From: Linyphia triangularis
Lineage: Eukaryota > Arthropoda > Arachnida > Araneae > Linyphiidae
Direction: 5' to 3'
DNA: 64,000 nucleotides
Assembly: GCA_963978545.1 (NCBI GenBank)
Contig: OZ021730.1
Coordinates: 3,450,201 to 3,514,200, forward strand
A program made the translations under genes and the position numbers. The first letter of the stretch is position 1. Each line of letters begins with the position of its first letter. Under the pieces are notes generated by a model. The model was not told where the DNA came from, did no database searches, and worked only from the letters and a program-made list of their open reading frames with translations. Below are positions 10,371 through 19,900 of this stretch, piece after piece.

Positions 10371-12938
10371 CAGGGTGCGTACGCGGCCTGGAAAACCTGG
10401 AAAGTCCTTGAATTTCATTATTTTTTTTCAAGGCCTTGAATAGCCTGGAAAAATAGGATTATTTCTAAAAAAGCCTGGAAAGTCCTTGAATTTCCCCTTT
10501 TCAATTCTAAAACCATAAAATTCTCGTTCCCGTATTACCATTATTCTGACTTCACACTTTCTAGCCGGTTCACTTTTGGCGGATCTGTCAATCACACTTG
10601 AATCGGTTCCTCCCGAGCGGCCCTGGAACGGCACGGTCACTATGACCTTTGACCTCTCTCCTAAAGAGACAAAAAGTTGCACGATGAGTATCCGGTGGAA
10701 AGAGGGTGTAATTTGATATGCAGGATATTTTCGCTTTTCTCTCTCTCTCTCCCTCATTAGGTGCATTCTCAAACGACCAAAATTTTCCTCTGAGAGGATT
10801 TTGTGTTTGTTCGAAATGGAATGAAAAAGAGCATGCTTAGCATATTCGTATATAAAATATCGAAGGAAAAAGAATCGAATTAATCGCACTATGTGGATTC
10901 ATCCCATTGTTTAGAGCCGATCAACATTCGGTATGTTCTTCTGTCTTTACCCGCAGTTAAGAGAAGACAAAGTAAAAATTTTAAACTTTTTCCGGATGTC
11001 GATTGAGAGCTTCGACGAGTTGGTGAAGAAATTATGTTCCAGACTGCAAAAACCCGACACTAACTATCGGAGGAGTATATCGCCTACAGAGAAAATAGCA
11101 GTTACGCTTCGGTATTGTATTATGATTTATATCATTCTTTCATTTATGTCGATTCCTATTTCAAGAAAGAAGAATTTCTTTTTCTGTAGAAGGGGAAGGA
11201 TATGTAATTTTTTATATCAATTACTAAAATGGCCTACTTTAAAGCCGTGAAAGTTATTAACTAAGGTTGCTGGAAAAAAACCTTCCAATTTTATTAAATT
11301 TATTTTGAGCTCATTAAAAAATTTCTAATTACAGGGATGTAAGAGCTGTTCCAATTGCGCCGAAGTGCGCCAAACTGACTACCCTGCTCCAAACTGCGAC
11401 AAAAACCTCTTTTCGGTTAAGATTGCGCCGAACTGCGCCAAAAAATCATTTTTTGACTTGAAAAACTACTTGGCGAGAATTTTATGTCGAAATTTTTCAA
11501 AATTATCATGAAACATCACCAACAAAGCGATAAAGAGTATTTTGCCCTTCAAGGGCGTTTTTTCGTCAGTTAACGTGCCGGAAAAGGTTCGCACTTGAAA
11601 ATACAGTCTCTCAGTTTTGTTGTAGGTTTTTCAAACTATAAAGAAGTAGTAAATGAATCAGTGTGCATCTGATTTAAATCTGTTTTCTTGGCTGATTTTA
11701 GGTATAGAAAATTAATACTTTTTTTTTTATACTTATAGAATACATGATTTTTTTAAATTTTTTTTACTGAGACTCCGTGCTAAAAATAGAATACAAGTAT
11801 TGTATTTTTCACACAAGCAATCTTAGTGCATCTGGTTTAGATTTGCACTCTTGCCTGGTTTCAATAATAAAGAAATATATAGCTTTCTTTAAGCTAAAAA
11901 AAAAACGCGAATATTTTTTGTAATTTCTAAACTTAATCCAATTGACAGCCCCCCTCCCCAAACATTTCCAGGCTTAATTTCTAAGTCATCGGTAAAACGG
12001 GATTTGAATTTTGAACTTGCCTTTTTGATTATCTGGAAGGATTGGTGACTATTAGTAAATGATTTTTTGGCAACCCTGGATGTTGGATCATGATTTTGAC
12101 TTAGCAACGAACGGGAAAACGCATATTACGTCATTCTTTTATTGTAGCCAATTCCCAGAAAAAGCGCCAAGTCGTACCGTAGGTAGACTAGAAATTCTAC
12201 GAAGAACTTGAATGGGGATGGGAAGAGGGGGGGGGGGGGGATTTAAGCTATGTCTCTATTTTTTAAAAAAAGTAAGGATTTCTTGTATTTACAAACTTTT
12301 GTTCCTTTAAATTAGCGATAGGAAAGATCAGGGATTCGCGGCAGTATGCCCCTTGCGCCGTTAAACTTCAACCAACCAACCAGGGATTCGCTCTTTAAAT
12401 TCAAACTGTAGAAGGCATGAAATCAATCTTTATGCATCCAATTTGGATATTTTTTTCTTGCCTGTTTGTAAGTAAAAATAATAAATATTTTTCTTAGTAC
12501 TTTAAGAGTGCATGATTATTTTTTTGGCATATATTTAAAAAAAAAAAAAACTAACCAAATAACCACAGACTTAAGATCATTTTGTTTCCATTGACCTTGA
12601 GATTTCACATGGGAACCCTCTATAATCCATTTAGACAATGGAGAGTGTTAGAAAACAAACCACTACAAAACTTCTTTTTTTTTTTAACCTAGTTTTTTCC
12701 CTTATCCTGGTAAGAGGTATAACTATCAAAAAATATATATGTGGTTGCATCTTACTTGTTAAGTAATAAGTATTTTAATTCTTTTTGCAACTTCGTTAAT
12801 TAAAAAAAAATATATAAAAATTTAATTTTGGTATCGACTCTGCAACGATAAAATAGGGCCTTGATTTTTGTTGAAATATCCTTGAAAAGGGCCTTGAAAG
12901 TCCTTGAATTTCACTTCCAAAAAAGTGTATGCACCCTG
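10371..12938. mobile_element. 2.57-kb element with CAGGGTGC termini and CATACA flanks
   Basis: The left end CAGGGTGCGTACGCGGCCTGG is mirrored by the right end GTGTATGCACCCTG. Directly adjoining CATACA is found on both sides (10365-10370 and 12939-12944), suggesting a target duplication. Both ends carry AAAGTCCTTGAATTTCA units. Inside lies a broken Harbinger-type transposase fragment; no other transposase was recognised. The superfamily is uncertain because the termini look hAT-like while the coding remnant is Harbinger-like. Confidence 0.55.
10885..11125 (+). pseudogene. Harbinger (HARBI1-like) transposase N-terminal fragment
   Basis: The + strand reads WIHPIV-stop-SRSTFG, then LYPQLREDKVKILNFFRMSI, FDELVKKLC and RRSISPTEKIAVTLRYC. 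This is the conserved N-terminal pattern of PIF/Harbinger transposases and HARBI1 proteins (HP-R-FG, L-YPQLRED, FFRM, FDELL, I-P-E-L-VTLRYLA). An in-frame TAG interrupts it near 10911. The DDE catalytic domain that should follow was not found, so this is a dead fragment. It lies in the last intron of the folate gene. Confidence 0.75.
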
Positions 12939-13080
12939 CATACATCTCAACTTAAAACTTTAGCTGAAGCAAAAGGTAAACAATAGTTTGTAAAGTGGGC
13001 GGTTCACTCACAGCACAGGTTGGGAAAAAGTATGAAGACAGGTACATTAACAAGTAAGTTAAATAAATTGTTTATCTGAC

Positions 13081-13156
13081 ATGGGATGAATTGCGTATGT
13101 GCATGTTGAAGATCTACCGTCTTAGTGATGTTAAGTTAAGATGGAGTCTAGTATAG
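13081..13156. repeat. Inverted partner arm of the CTAGACGGTAG repeat
   Basis: The reverse complement reads TATACTAGACTCCATCTTAA then CATCACTAAGACGGTAGATC, matching the arm at 9915 and the MITE arms at 58011 and 58257. The pair 9915/13156 encloses the 10371-12938 element. Confidence 0.6.
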
Positions 13157-13276
13157 AAATAAATTATGTGCATGTTGACTGATTTTGCAACGTATCATAT
13201 TACTAAAGACGATTTTGAAATTAAGTGACTGATTATTTCTCAAACATTTATGTTCCAATTATTTCTCTCTTTTCAG

Positions 13277-13282
13277 GCATGA
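13277..13282 (+). CDS. Candidate last coding codons (Ala-stop) of the folate gene
   Basis: A consensus acceptor (TTTCTCTCTTTTCAG) precedes GCATGA. Spliced in phase 0 to exon C it adds one Ala and a stop, giving a protein that ends shortly after the D/C domain. An AATAAA signal follows 94 bp later. An alternative reading (phase 2) gives MKLEFLPS then a stop, faintly like the start of the MTHFD1 interdomain linker, but needs a different upstream donor or an unseen exon. Transcript data would decide; the intron before it is about 6.5 kb and full of transposons. Confidence 0.45.
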   Translation, partial: A

Positions 13283-13375
13283 AGCTCGAGTTCCTCCCTT
13301 CGTGATCTTTTCGTTCTTATTGATGTGAATAGAAGCTAATCAAAATTTAGTTTTAAAATTGTTTCTTTAAATATG

Positions 13376-13381
13376 AATAAA
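13376..13381 (+). terminator. AATAAA polyadenylation signal of the folate gene
   Basis: A canonical AATAAA lies about 95 bp after the candidate stop codon, within a short AT-rich 3' UTR, and is followed by a T-rich stretch. It fits the 3' end of the gene whose exons are at 2920, 5323 and 6659. Confidence 0.45.
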
Positions 13382-13399
13382 TTATAAAAGAATCGATTG

Positions 13400-15039
13400 T
13401 TTCTGTAGTTGCTTCTTCAATTTCACACTTTGTTTACTTTTATTTCTTTGATTTAAAAAACTTCAAATGGTATGAAACTTGAAATGTATTGTCCATTAAT
13501 GTGACAGGTGAGTATTTAACTGTGAAAAATGTATCTCATTGCAAAAAAAGTCGTGGGGATTTTAGCAGCTCTGTTAAAACTAGGGGTGTGGAACATTGCA
13601 CAACTTTCAATTACACTCTAATATTGGTCATTGCATTCACATTTGATATGGTGTTATTTACCTTTTTCATATTTTCACTCATTTAAATCAAAAGGGCCAA
13701 TTTGATTATATTTTTGGCAATAGTTTTTCCATGGGGGAAAAAAACCAAAAATGGCAAAATTGGCGATGTTATTCGATAGACCTTACATTATTCTTTCTTG
13801 TGCGTGAAACAAAAAAAAATCAATCATTGATGGGCGATGCTCAAGGGCTGATAGCTTCGTGTTAAAGGCTCTCATTTATCAACTTTTCACGTTTTTATGA
13901 GAATTTCGAAGGTGAGGACAATTAGAACACCTTAAGAAGCATTAGCACAGACATTTTAATCAAAATTATTAGAGCCATTTTTTAGTAATTGCTGAAAAAC
14001 ATGATTTTTCCAGGATTTAAACTTATGCGTTTGTGCGATTTGGACGAAAACCTTAGTGGTTGGACCCATCGCCACCACTAACCCGCACACCAAATTTGAA
14101 CATCGTAGGTCAATTTTTTTGGGGATTTATGCTGACCAACAATTGCACATTTTTTCGGCCACCCCTTTTTACTTATATTGGATAAAATGATTTTTATGAC
14201 TACCCTCCCCCCTTCTCCCTTTAAGATTTTGGAAATTTTTTTTTAATGTATTTCCAGATACAAATATTTAAGAAAAAGTTTAATTTCCGGGCAGGAAATC
14301 TCACTTTTGCCCCCCCCCCCCAAGGAATATATGAAATGACGCGCCTGCTCTTCTCCCCCTAATTCTCCGTAAAAGCTAGAAGAATGTCGTAGTTTATTAG
14401 AATACTTTCTGTTGTCATCTCGAAAGGAATGAATGTTTGTGTTGTTAGCAATGGCTTCTCTACGTCATTCTTAAAAGAACCCATCATTGGGTAGATGCAG
14501 ACCTATGAACTTTCGAATTTCTAGCTTCTGAGAAAGACTAATTCTTGATTTTCAGGAAACGCGAAGAGAGATTGGGATGTATTGCAAAATTTTTGCTGTA
14601 GTGTAAAGTCTCAAACTTTATACCAAACACTGTAACTCAAAAAACGTTATTTTGTCCAATAAAATTGCAATGCTTGCGAGTATTTTTAATAAAAAAATTT
14701 GAAATAGGACAAACCATTTTTTTTAAACGAACGATATTACTATATCCCCGTCTCATATCTGGTAGGGTTTCAGCACGATCCTTGTTTGTAAGGGAAATTA
14801 AAGCTAACTATACTTGTTTCCTCTGCCCCTATAGACTTTTGGAAATTTTTACAGCTGTCTCTATCCAGTGTGACTTTGGCACTACCTATTTAATATGCAC
14901 CAGCCCTCATTATTATACACCCCGGTATTCGATAGATTTTTTAAAATCAGTGTTTGAACAATGGAGGTTTGCGATTAGAGGTCGGCGCTATATCGATAGG
15001 ACGATATTTTTTTTAAAAAATATCGATACAAGTCACCGA
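13400..15039. other. AT-rich sequence after the folate gene, no gene recognised
   Basis: No recognisable domain, terminal repeat or splice-bounded exon. There is a C homopolymer near 14310-14320. The 175-codon + frame at 14665-15192 runs into the antisense of the Gypsy fragment and has no recognised domain. Confidence 0.45.
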
Positions 15040-15042
15040 TCT

Positions 15043-15277
15043 GTCATGATGTTGATTCTCTCTCTGGCGAACCGATGTACGGCTTCCAAACGTGCCTGGA
15101 GGTCATCTAGATTCTGGACAGGCGAGGAAGGAGTGTCTGGTGGTCGTCCAAAGAGGAGGTCGCCGGGTAGTCCCAGAAGAATCTTTGCTTGAATTTCTGA
15201 AGTTTTCATGATACCAAAATGTCCTCCACCTGGGCTGCTGTGAAGTTCTTCTAGAACGTTGGTAACTAGAACTTGGG
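15043..15277 (-). pseudogene. Gypsy integrase remnant with internal deletion
   Basis: The minus-strand frame reads LEELHSSPGGGHFGIMKT (the H-x-H half of the HHCC zinc finger) and within a few codons jumps to LLGLPGDLLFGRPPD and LEAVHRFARERIN, which belong near the integrase C-terminus in related Gypsy polyproteins. The intervening catalytic DDE core is missing. The right edge meets the Copia-1 LTR; the left edge fades into unrelated sequence near 15040. Confidence 0.75.
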
Positions 15278-15279
15278 AG

Positions 15280-15454
15280 TGTTAGAATATTTTAAATTCA
15301 ATATTTCATGTAACTCTCTATTCTTAAGCCACTATATATTATTCTTTTGTACAACTCAACTCCGTTCACTTCTTAAGCTTCAAAACAAAATCTTCTGAAA
15401 ATAAAGAACCATTTTTCATCTTAAAGTTATTTCTGAGTTATTTCAAGTCCAATA
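15280..15454 (+). repeat. Copia-1 5' LTR
   Basis: 175 bp, starting TGTTAGAATATTTTAAATTC. Compared with the 3' LTR it has three extra bases in an ATT run, lacks three bases in a CTT run, and differs by one substitution. Confidence 0.92.
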
Positions 15455-15474
15455 GATTATGAGACTGAGTGCAA
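15455..15474 (+). promoter_or_regulatory. Candidate Copia-1 primer-binding site
   Basis: The 5' LTR is followed by GATTATGAGACTGAGTGC. This resembles the primer site of Copia elements, which pairs with an internal part of initiator tRNA-Met; Copia-2 has the clearer GGTTATGGG at the same place. It appears mutated here. Confidence 0.5.
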
Positions 15475-15549
15475 TTTTGAAATATTTTTAAAGAATTTGA
15501 AATTGATTACGAAAGCAGAAGTTTTGATTCAGATTACACTGAAGACAAA

Positions 15550-16660
15550 ATGGCAGAAGGAGCTCGAATATCAATTACAAAACTAAATAATTCAAACTAC
15601 CAAATTTGAAAGTATAAAGTGGAACTTCTATTAATTAAAGAAGGACTCTGGAATATTGTAGAAAATCGGAAACCTGCGGATGCAAATGAAGATTGGATTA
15701 CTAAGGATGGAAAGGCTCGGGCTACCATCGGACTTCTAGTAGAAGATAACCAACTGTGCCATGTGAAGAAACACAATACAGCCAATGGTATGTGGAATTC
15801 TCTTCTCAACTATCATCAAAAATCAACATTGTCAAACAAAGTCAACTTGCCGAAACGCCTGTGTAGTTTGAAACTGGATGAACACAGTGATATGGAAGAA
15901 CACTCAACACTATGACAGATCTAATTGATCAACTGACTGCACTGGGTGAAAATTTGGCGGAACCTCTAACTGTGGCATTATTGTTGAGCAGCCTCCCTGA
16001 CAGCTATGCAACATTGATTACAGCTTTGAAGACAAGACCGGAAGCAGATTTGACACAAGAACTGGTTAAAAATAAGTTGATCGAAGAAAACAGAAGAAGA
16101 GAACAGAACCATGGAAGCCAGCAAAGCCATGAAAAGGTATTAAAGGTCAATTCTACTGTTCAGAAGTATACAAACAAAAGAAGCTGTTTTTTCTGTAAGA
16201 AGCCAGGTCACGACAAGGTAGATTGTCGAAAGTATAAAGCATGGTTACAACGGAAAGAAACAAATCAGCAAGAAAATCAACATACAGCTAAGAAAGTAAC
16301 TCTAGCAGATAACAGCTCAAAAATTACAATAAGCAATGAAGAACATATTTGTTTTATCTTGGGTGAAACAGAAACTCTTACGTGGTAAATTGACTCTGGT
16401 GCAACTTCCCACAAGACCAGCAACTTTGACTTCTTTACAGAACTCGATGAAACCATTCAAGATAAAGTCTACCTTGCAGATGGACAAATCATAGTGACCA
16501 GTGGAAAGGGTGAAGGCTGGATATTTTATGAAAATGACCAGAACCAAGTAAGTAAAATAAAAGTTCAAGATGTCCTTTATGTGCCACAATTGCATGGAAA
16601 TTTATTATCTGTCAAGAAACTAGTTGATAAAGGATTTAAAATTGACTTTAGTAATGAACA
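15550..16660 (+). pseudogene. Copia-1 gag and protease remnant (left of the BEL insertion)
   Basis: The frame starts with ATG at 15550 (MAEGARISITKLNNSNYQI) and meets TGA at 15607 where related Gag proteins have Trp. It reopens with Gag sequence, shifts frame near 15900-15912, continues through DLIDQLTALGENL and a CCHC zinc knuckle (CFFCKKPGHDKVDC, about 16190) and meets TAA at 16386 just before the protease motif IDSGATSH. The protease runs to the BEL duplication at 16661. Gag would form the particle; the aspartic protease would cleave the polyprotein. Three disabling lesions plus the insertion mean it cannot make a product. Confidence 0.88.
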
Positions 16661-16665
16661 GTGTA

Positions 16666-16932
16666 TGTAGGATCTCACTTGGATCCTTTTTCAGGTTCAA
16701 ATTATGGAAGGTAACAAACGCCAGCACACTTAAGAAACGAGAGCAAAATCCTTCACGTCTTTCTTTAATTACAACAAGTTTAGAACTAGAACAAGAACAT
16801 ATATAAAATAACCGTTTTTACATTCTAAAAAAAAAGATTATCGTCTGCACTTTTTCAGTTCGTAACAGAATTCAGAACAAGCCGAATAGTACAAAAGTCA
16901 ATTCTTATAAGCAACTCCATGATGACGTAACA
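16666..16932 (-). repeat. BEL/Pao 3' LTR
   Basis: On the + strand it begins TGTAGGATCTCACTTGGATC and ends ATGATGACGTAACA, 267 bp, identical to the other LTR by eye, including a 9-A run. It includes a TGACGTAA motif (CREB/ATF-like) at 16922-16929. Confidence 0.95.
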
Positions 16933-16958
16933 TACTCCCACCTTTTTTGAGTATTTAT

Positions 16959-19900
16959 TTACTCAAAAAACAAAGTCACATTGAGCAAGTCCAGTCTCTT
17001 CGGTGGTTTCACCTTTCTCCCATATCTTGAAATCCCGTGGATATCGTCAGCCGAAGCATCAGGAATTGACTCGGCATTCACAGGACCTTGAACTGGATCA
17101 TCAGTAACGTCTGGTACATCAGAAGGGGTAGTGACCGCCACAGGAATATCTTCAGACTGTACCTCTAAGGGAAATACTCGTTGGATAGGACGAATTATTA
17201 TTGAGTTACCACATTTGAGTCGTAAAGAACGAATTTTCCCATCTCTACCTGGGATCAATTCCAATACCTTGGCTAGAGGCCAATATAAACCCTTCTTGTT
17301 AGGATTCTCAATGAGCACAACTTCTCCAACAGTCAAGAAACGAGATGATGGTTTTTGACTTTTTTCTACTAACAAACCTAAATACTCTTTTCGGAACCTG
17401 CTCCTTAAATCCTTAAGAAGTTTAGACCGAAACTTCACTCGTTTTTGAAACTTGGCAAAATCACTTAAATCTAAGTCAGTGACATCAAGAGAAGAATTAC
17501 TCATCAAAAACATTGCTGGCGTAATTGCCACAAGATCCTCGGAATCCTCTGAAATGTAAGTTAATGGGCGAGAGTTTATGATAGACTCACAGTCACATAA
17601 AACAGTTAGAAGCTCTTCATACGACAAAATCGCGTTTCCTAAAGTACGCTTTAAGAGATCTTTAACCACTCTTATAAGTCTCTCCCACCATCCCCCCCAC
17701 CATGCAGAGGTGGGTGGGATGAACTTCCACTTTATTTGTTGAATTTCTGTCTCCCGCTCTATACTCTCCCAATCAAGATTTTTGAATTCAGCTACAGCAC
17801 CCCTAAAGTTAGTACCATTGTCTGAATACACTATCTTAGGTCTTCCTCTGCGTGCGATAAAGCGTCGAAATGAAAGCAGAAAGTTCTCTGTTGACAACGA
17901 AGTTATGAGCTCCAAGTGCACTGCTCTGAAGACTGCACAGGTATAGAGAACAATCCAGACTTTTTCACCATTCTGGAGGAAGAGAGGGCCGGCCAGATCA
18001 ACACCTAACACCTCAAAAACATTAGTATCCCTAACTCGGTCAGGAGGCAGAGCTACTGGTTCAGTAACAGCTGGTTTTGCACTGTACCTTCGACACCTCA
18101 CACACTTCCTACCGATATTTCGGACAGTTTTTCTAGCTTTTAGAATCCAATATTTCTCTCTGATAATTGAGAGAAGTATTTGAGTACCAGCATGACAATT
18201 TGTATGGTGTAAGTATTGGATCAACCTCACAGTCAAGGTACAGTTTTCTGGAAGGAGGATAGGTGACAAAAAACAATGGTCATCTTTACGCTCAGTTATT
18301 CTGGTCTTAACACGCAGCAATCCCTCATCATCCTTAAATACGTTAATTATTGGTACACAATTTGGATCAGGGAAGAATTTTGATTGTTCCGAGCGAATAA
18401 GAACCTTTTCGGCTCTTTCAATTTCAGTACACGAGAGTTTTCCCGTCGCTCTATTTTCAGGAGTTTTACGACAGTTATCAAGAAATCTCTTGATCCATGC
18501 AGTCAACCTGATAATAGAGTGGTAATTCGAAAACTTATTTGAATACCATTCCTCATTGTTTACATTAATGTGACACAATTTAACTTTCCTCCTTTCAGAA
18601 TCGACCTCTTTCACTGCACAATTGATCTCAGTTGTAGGCCAATTTTTAGAATCCTCAATTAGCCATGCTGGGCCTTCACACCATTTTGAATCCAACAGAT
18701 ATCTGGGTGAACAGCCACGAGAAATAACATCTGCTGGATTCAAGTGACCTGGAACGTGTCTCCAGTTTTCAGAAGGAGTAATTTCTCCTATTTCTCTTAC
18801 TCTATTTGCCACAAAAATTGACCATTCCCCATAATGTTTTATCCAGTATAAAGCTACCATAGAATCCGTCCAAAAGGTAGTGGTCAAATCAGGCAGGTCC
18901 AATGCCTTCTGAATGGATTTGGCCAACCTGGCACCCACGCAACAAGCCAAGAGTTCTAACCTAGGTATTGATACAGTTTTGGATGGAGCAACCCTAGCCT
19001 TTGCTCTAATTAGATGTAATTTAATTCCGAAAGGTGTTTTTGATCTTAAGAAAACGCAAGCCGCGAAAGCAGTTTTGGAAGCATCTACGAAAACGTGCAT
19101 GTCTGATGAGGAATTAGCCTCACAATATCTGGGGATTTCTAAGCCCTCTAACAAGGAAATATCAGTGAACCATTTATTAAAATTGTTATATAAATCTGGA
19201 GGTAAGGGATCATCCCATGATAATTTTAGTTTCCATGTTTCTTGCAACCAAACTTTAGGCTGCAATGTAGCTGCTGTTAATATGCCAATAGGATCAAAGA
19301 TTCTCTGAATGGCAGATAACATCGACCGTTTAGTCAATTGTTCAGTTTTTCCTAACTGTTCCTTATCGATGAAACACCTAAGAGTATCCCTGTCTAAATT
19401 CCATACAACTCCTAATACATTTGTATCACCTTCAGATTTAGTTACGCCCTGCCCTTTAACATTGCTTTCCCATGCTCTGAGGTTAAAACACCCCATTTTC
19501 ATAATTTCCTCAGACTTGGAAATAAATGGATGTATTTCCTGGGCGTGGAATACACCGGTAACACAATTGTCTACGTAGAAGGAATGACGCAGTTTATTAA
19601 CCAAATCTCGATATTGTGGGGGACTATGCTCTAACAAATGCTTTATTGAGGCTGCTAATAGAAATGGGCTTGAGCAGACACCGAACACCACGCGACAATG
19701 ACGATAAATTATTTCTTCACTTTCATGGGGATAGAAAAACCTTAAAAAGTCCTTATGTTTGGGGGTTATACTTAATTGCAGAAAAGCTTTCTCAATATCT
19801 CCTGATATGCCAATAGGGTACACACGAAATCTATCTAAGATATCCGGTATCAGTTCAATTAAATTTGGACCTCTATGAAGGCAATCATTAAGAGAAGGTT

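Noticed and set aside
10428..10889. 153-codon minus-strand frame
   Set aside because: It starts in the transposon's terminal repeat and has no recognisable domain; the Harbinger fragment lies next to it on the opposite strand.
14665..15192. 175-codon + strand frame
   Set aside because: No recognised domain; its right end is the antisense of the Gypsy integrase remnant, so it is most likely a shadow frame.
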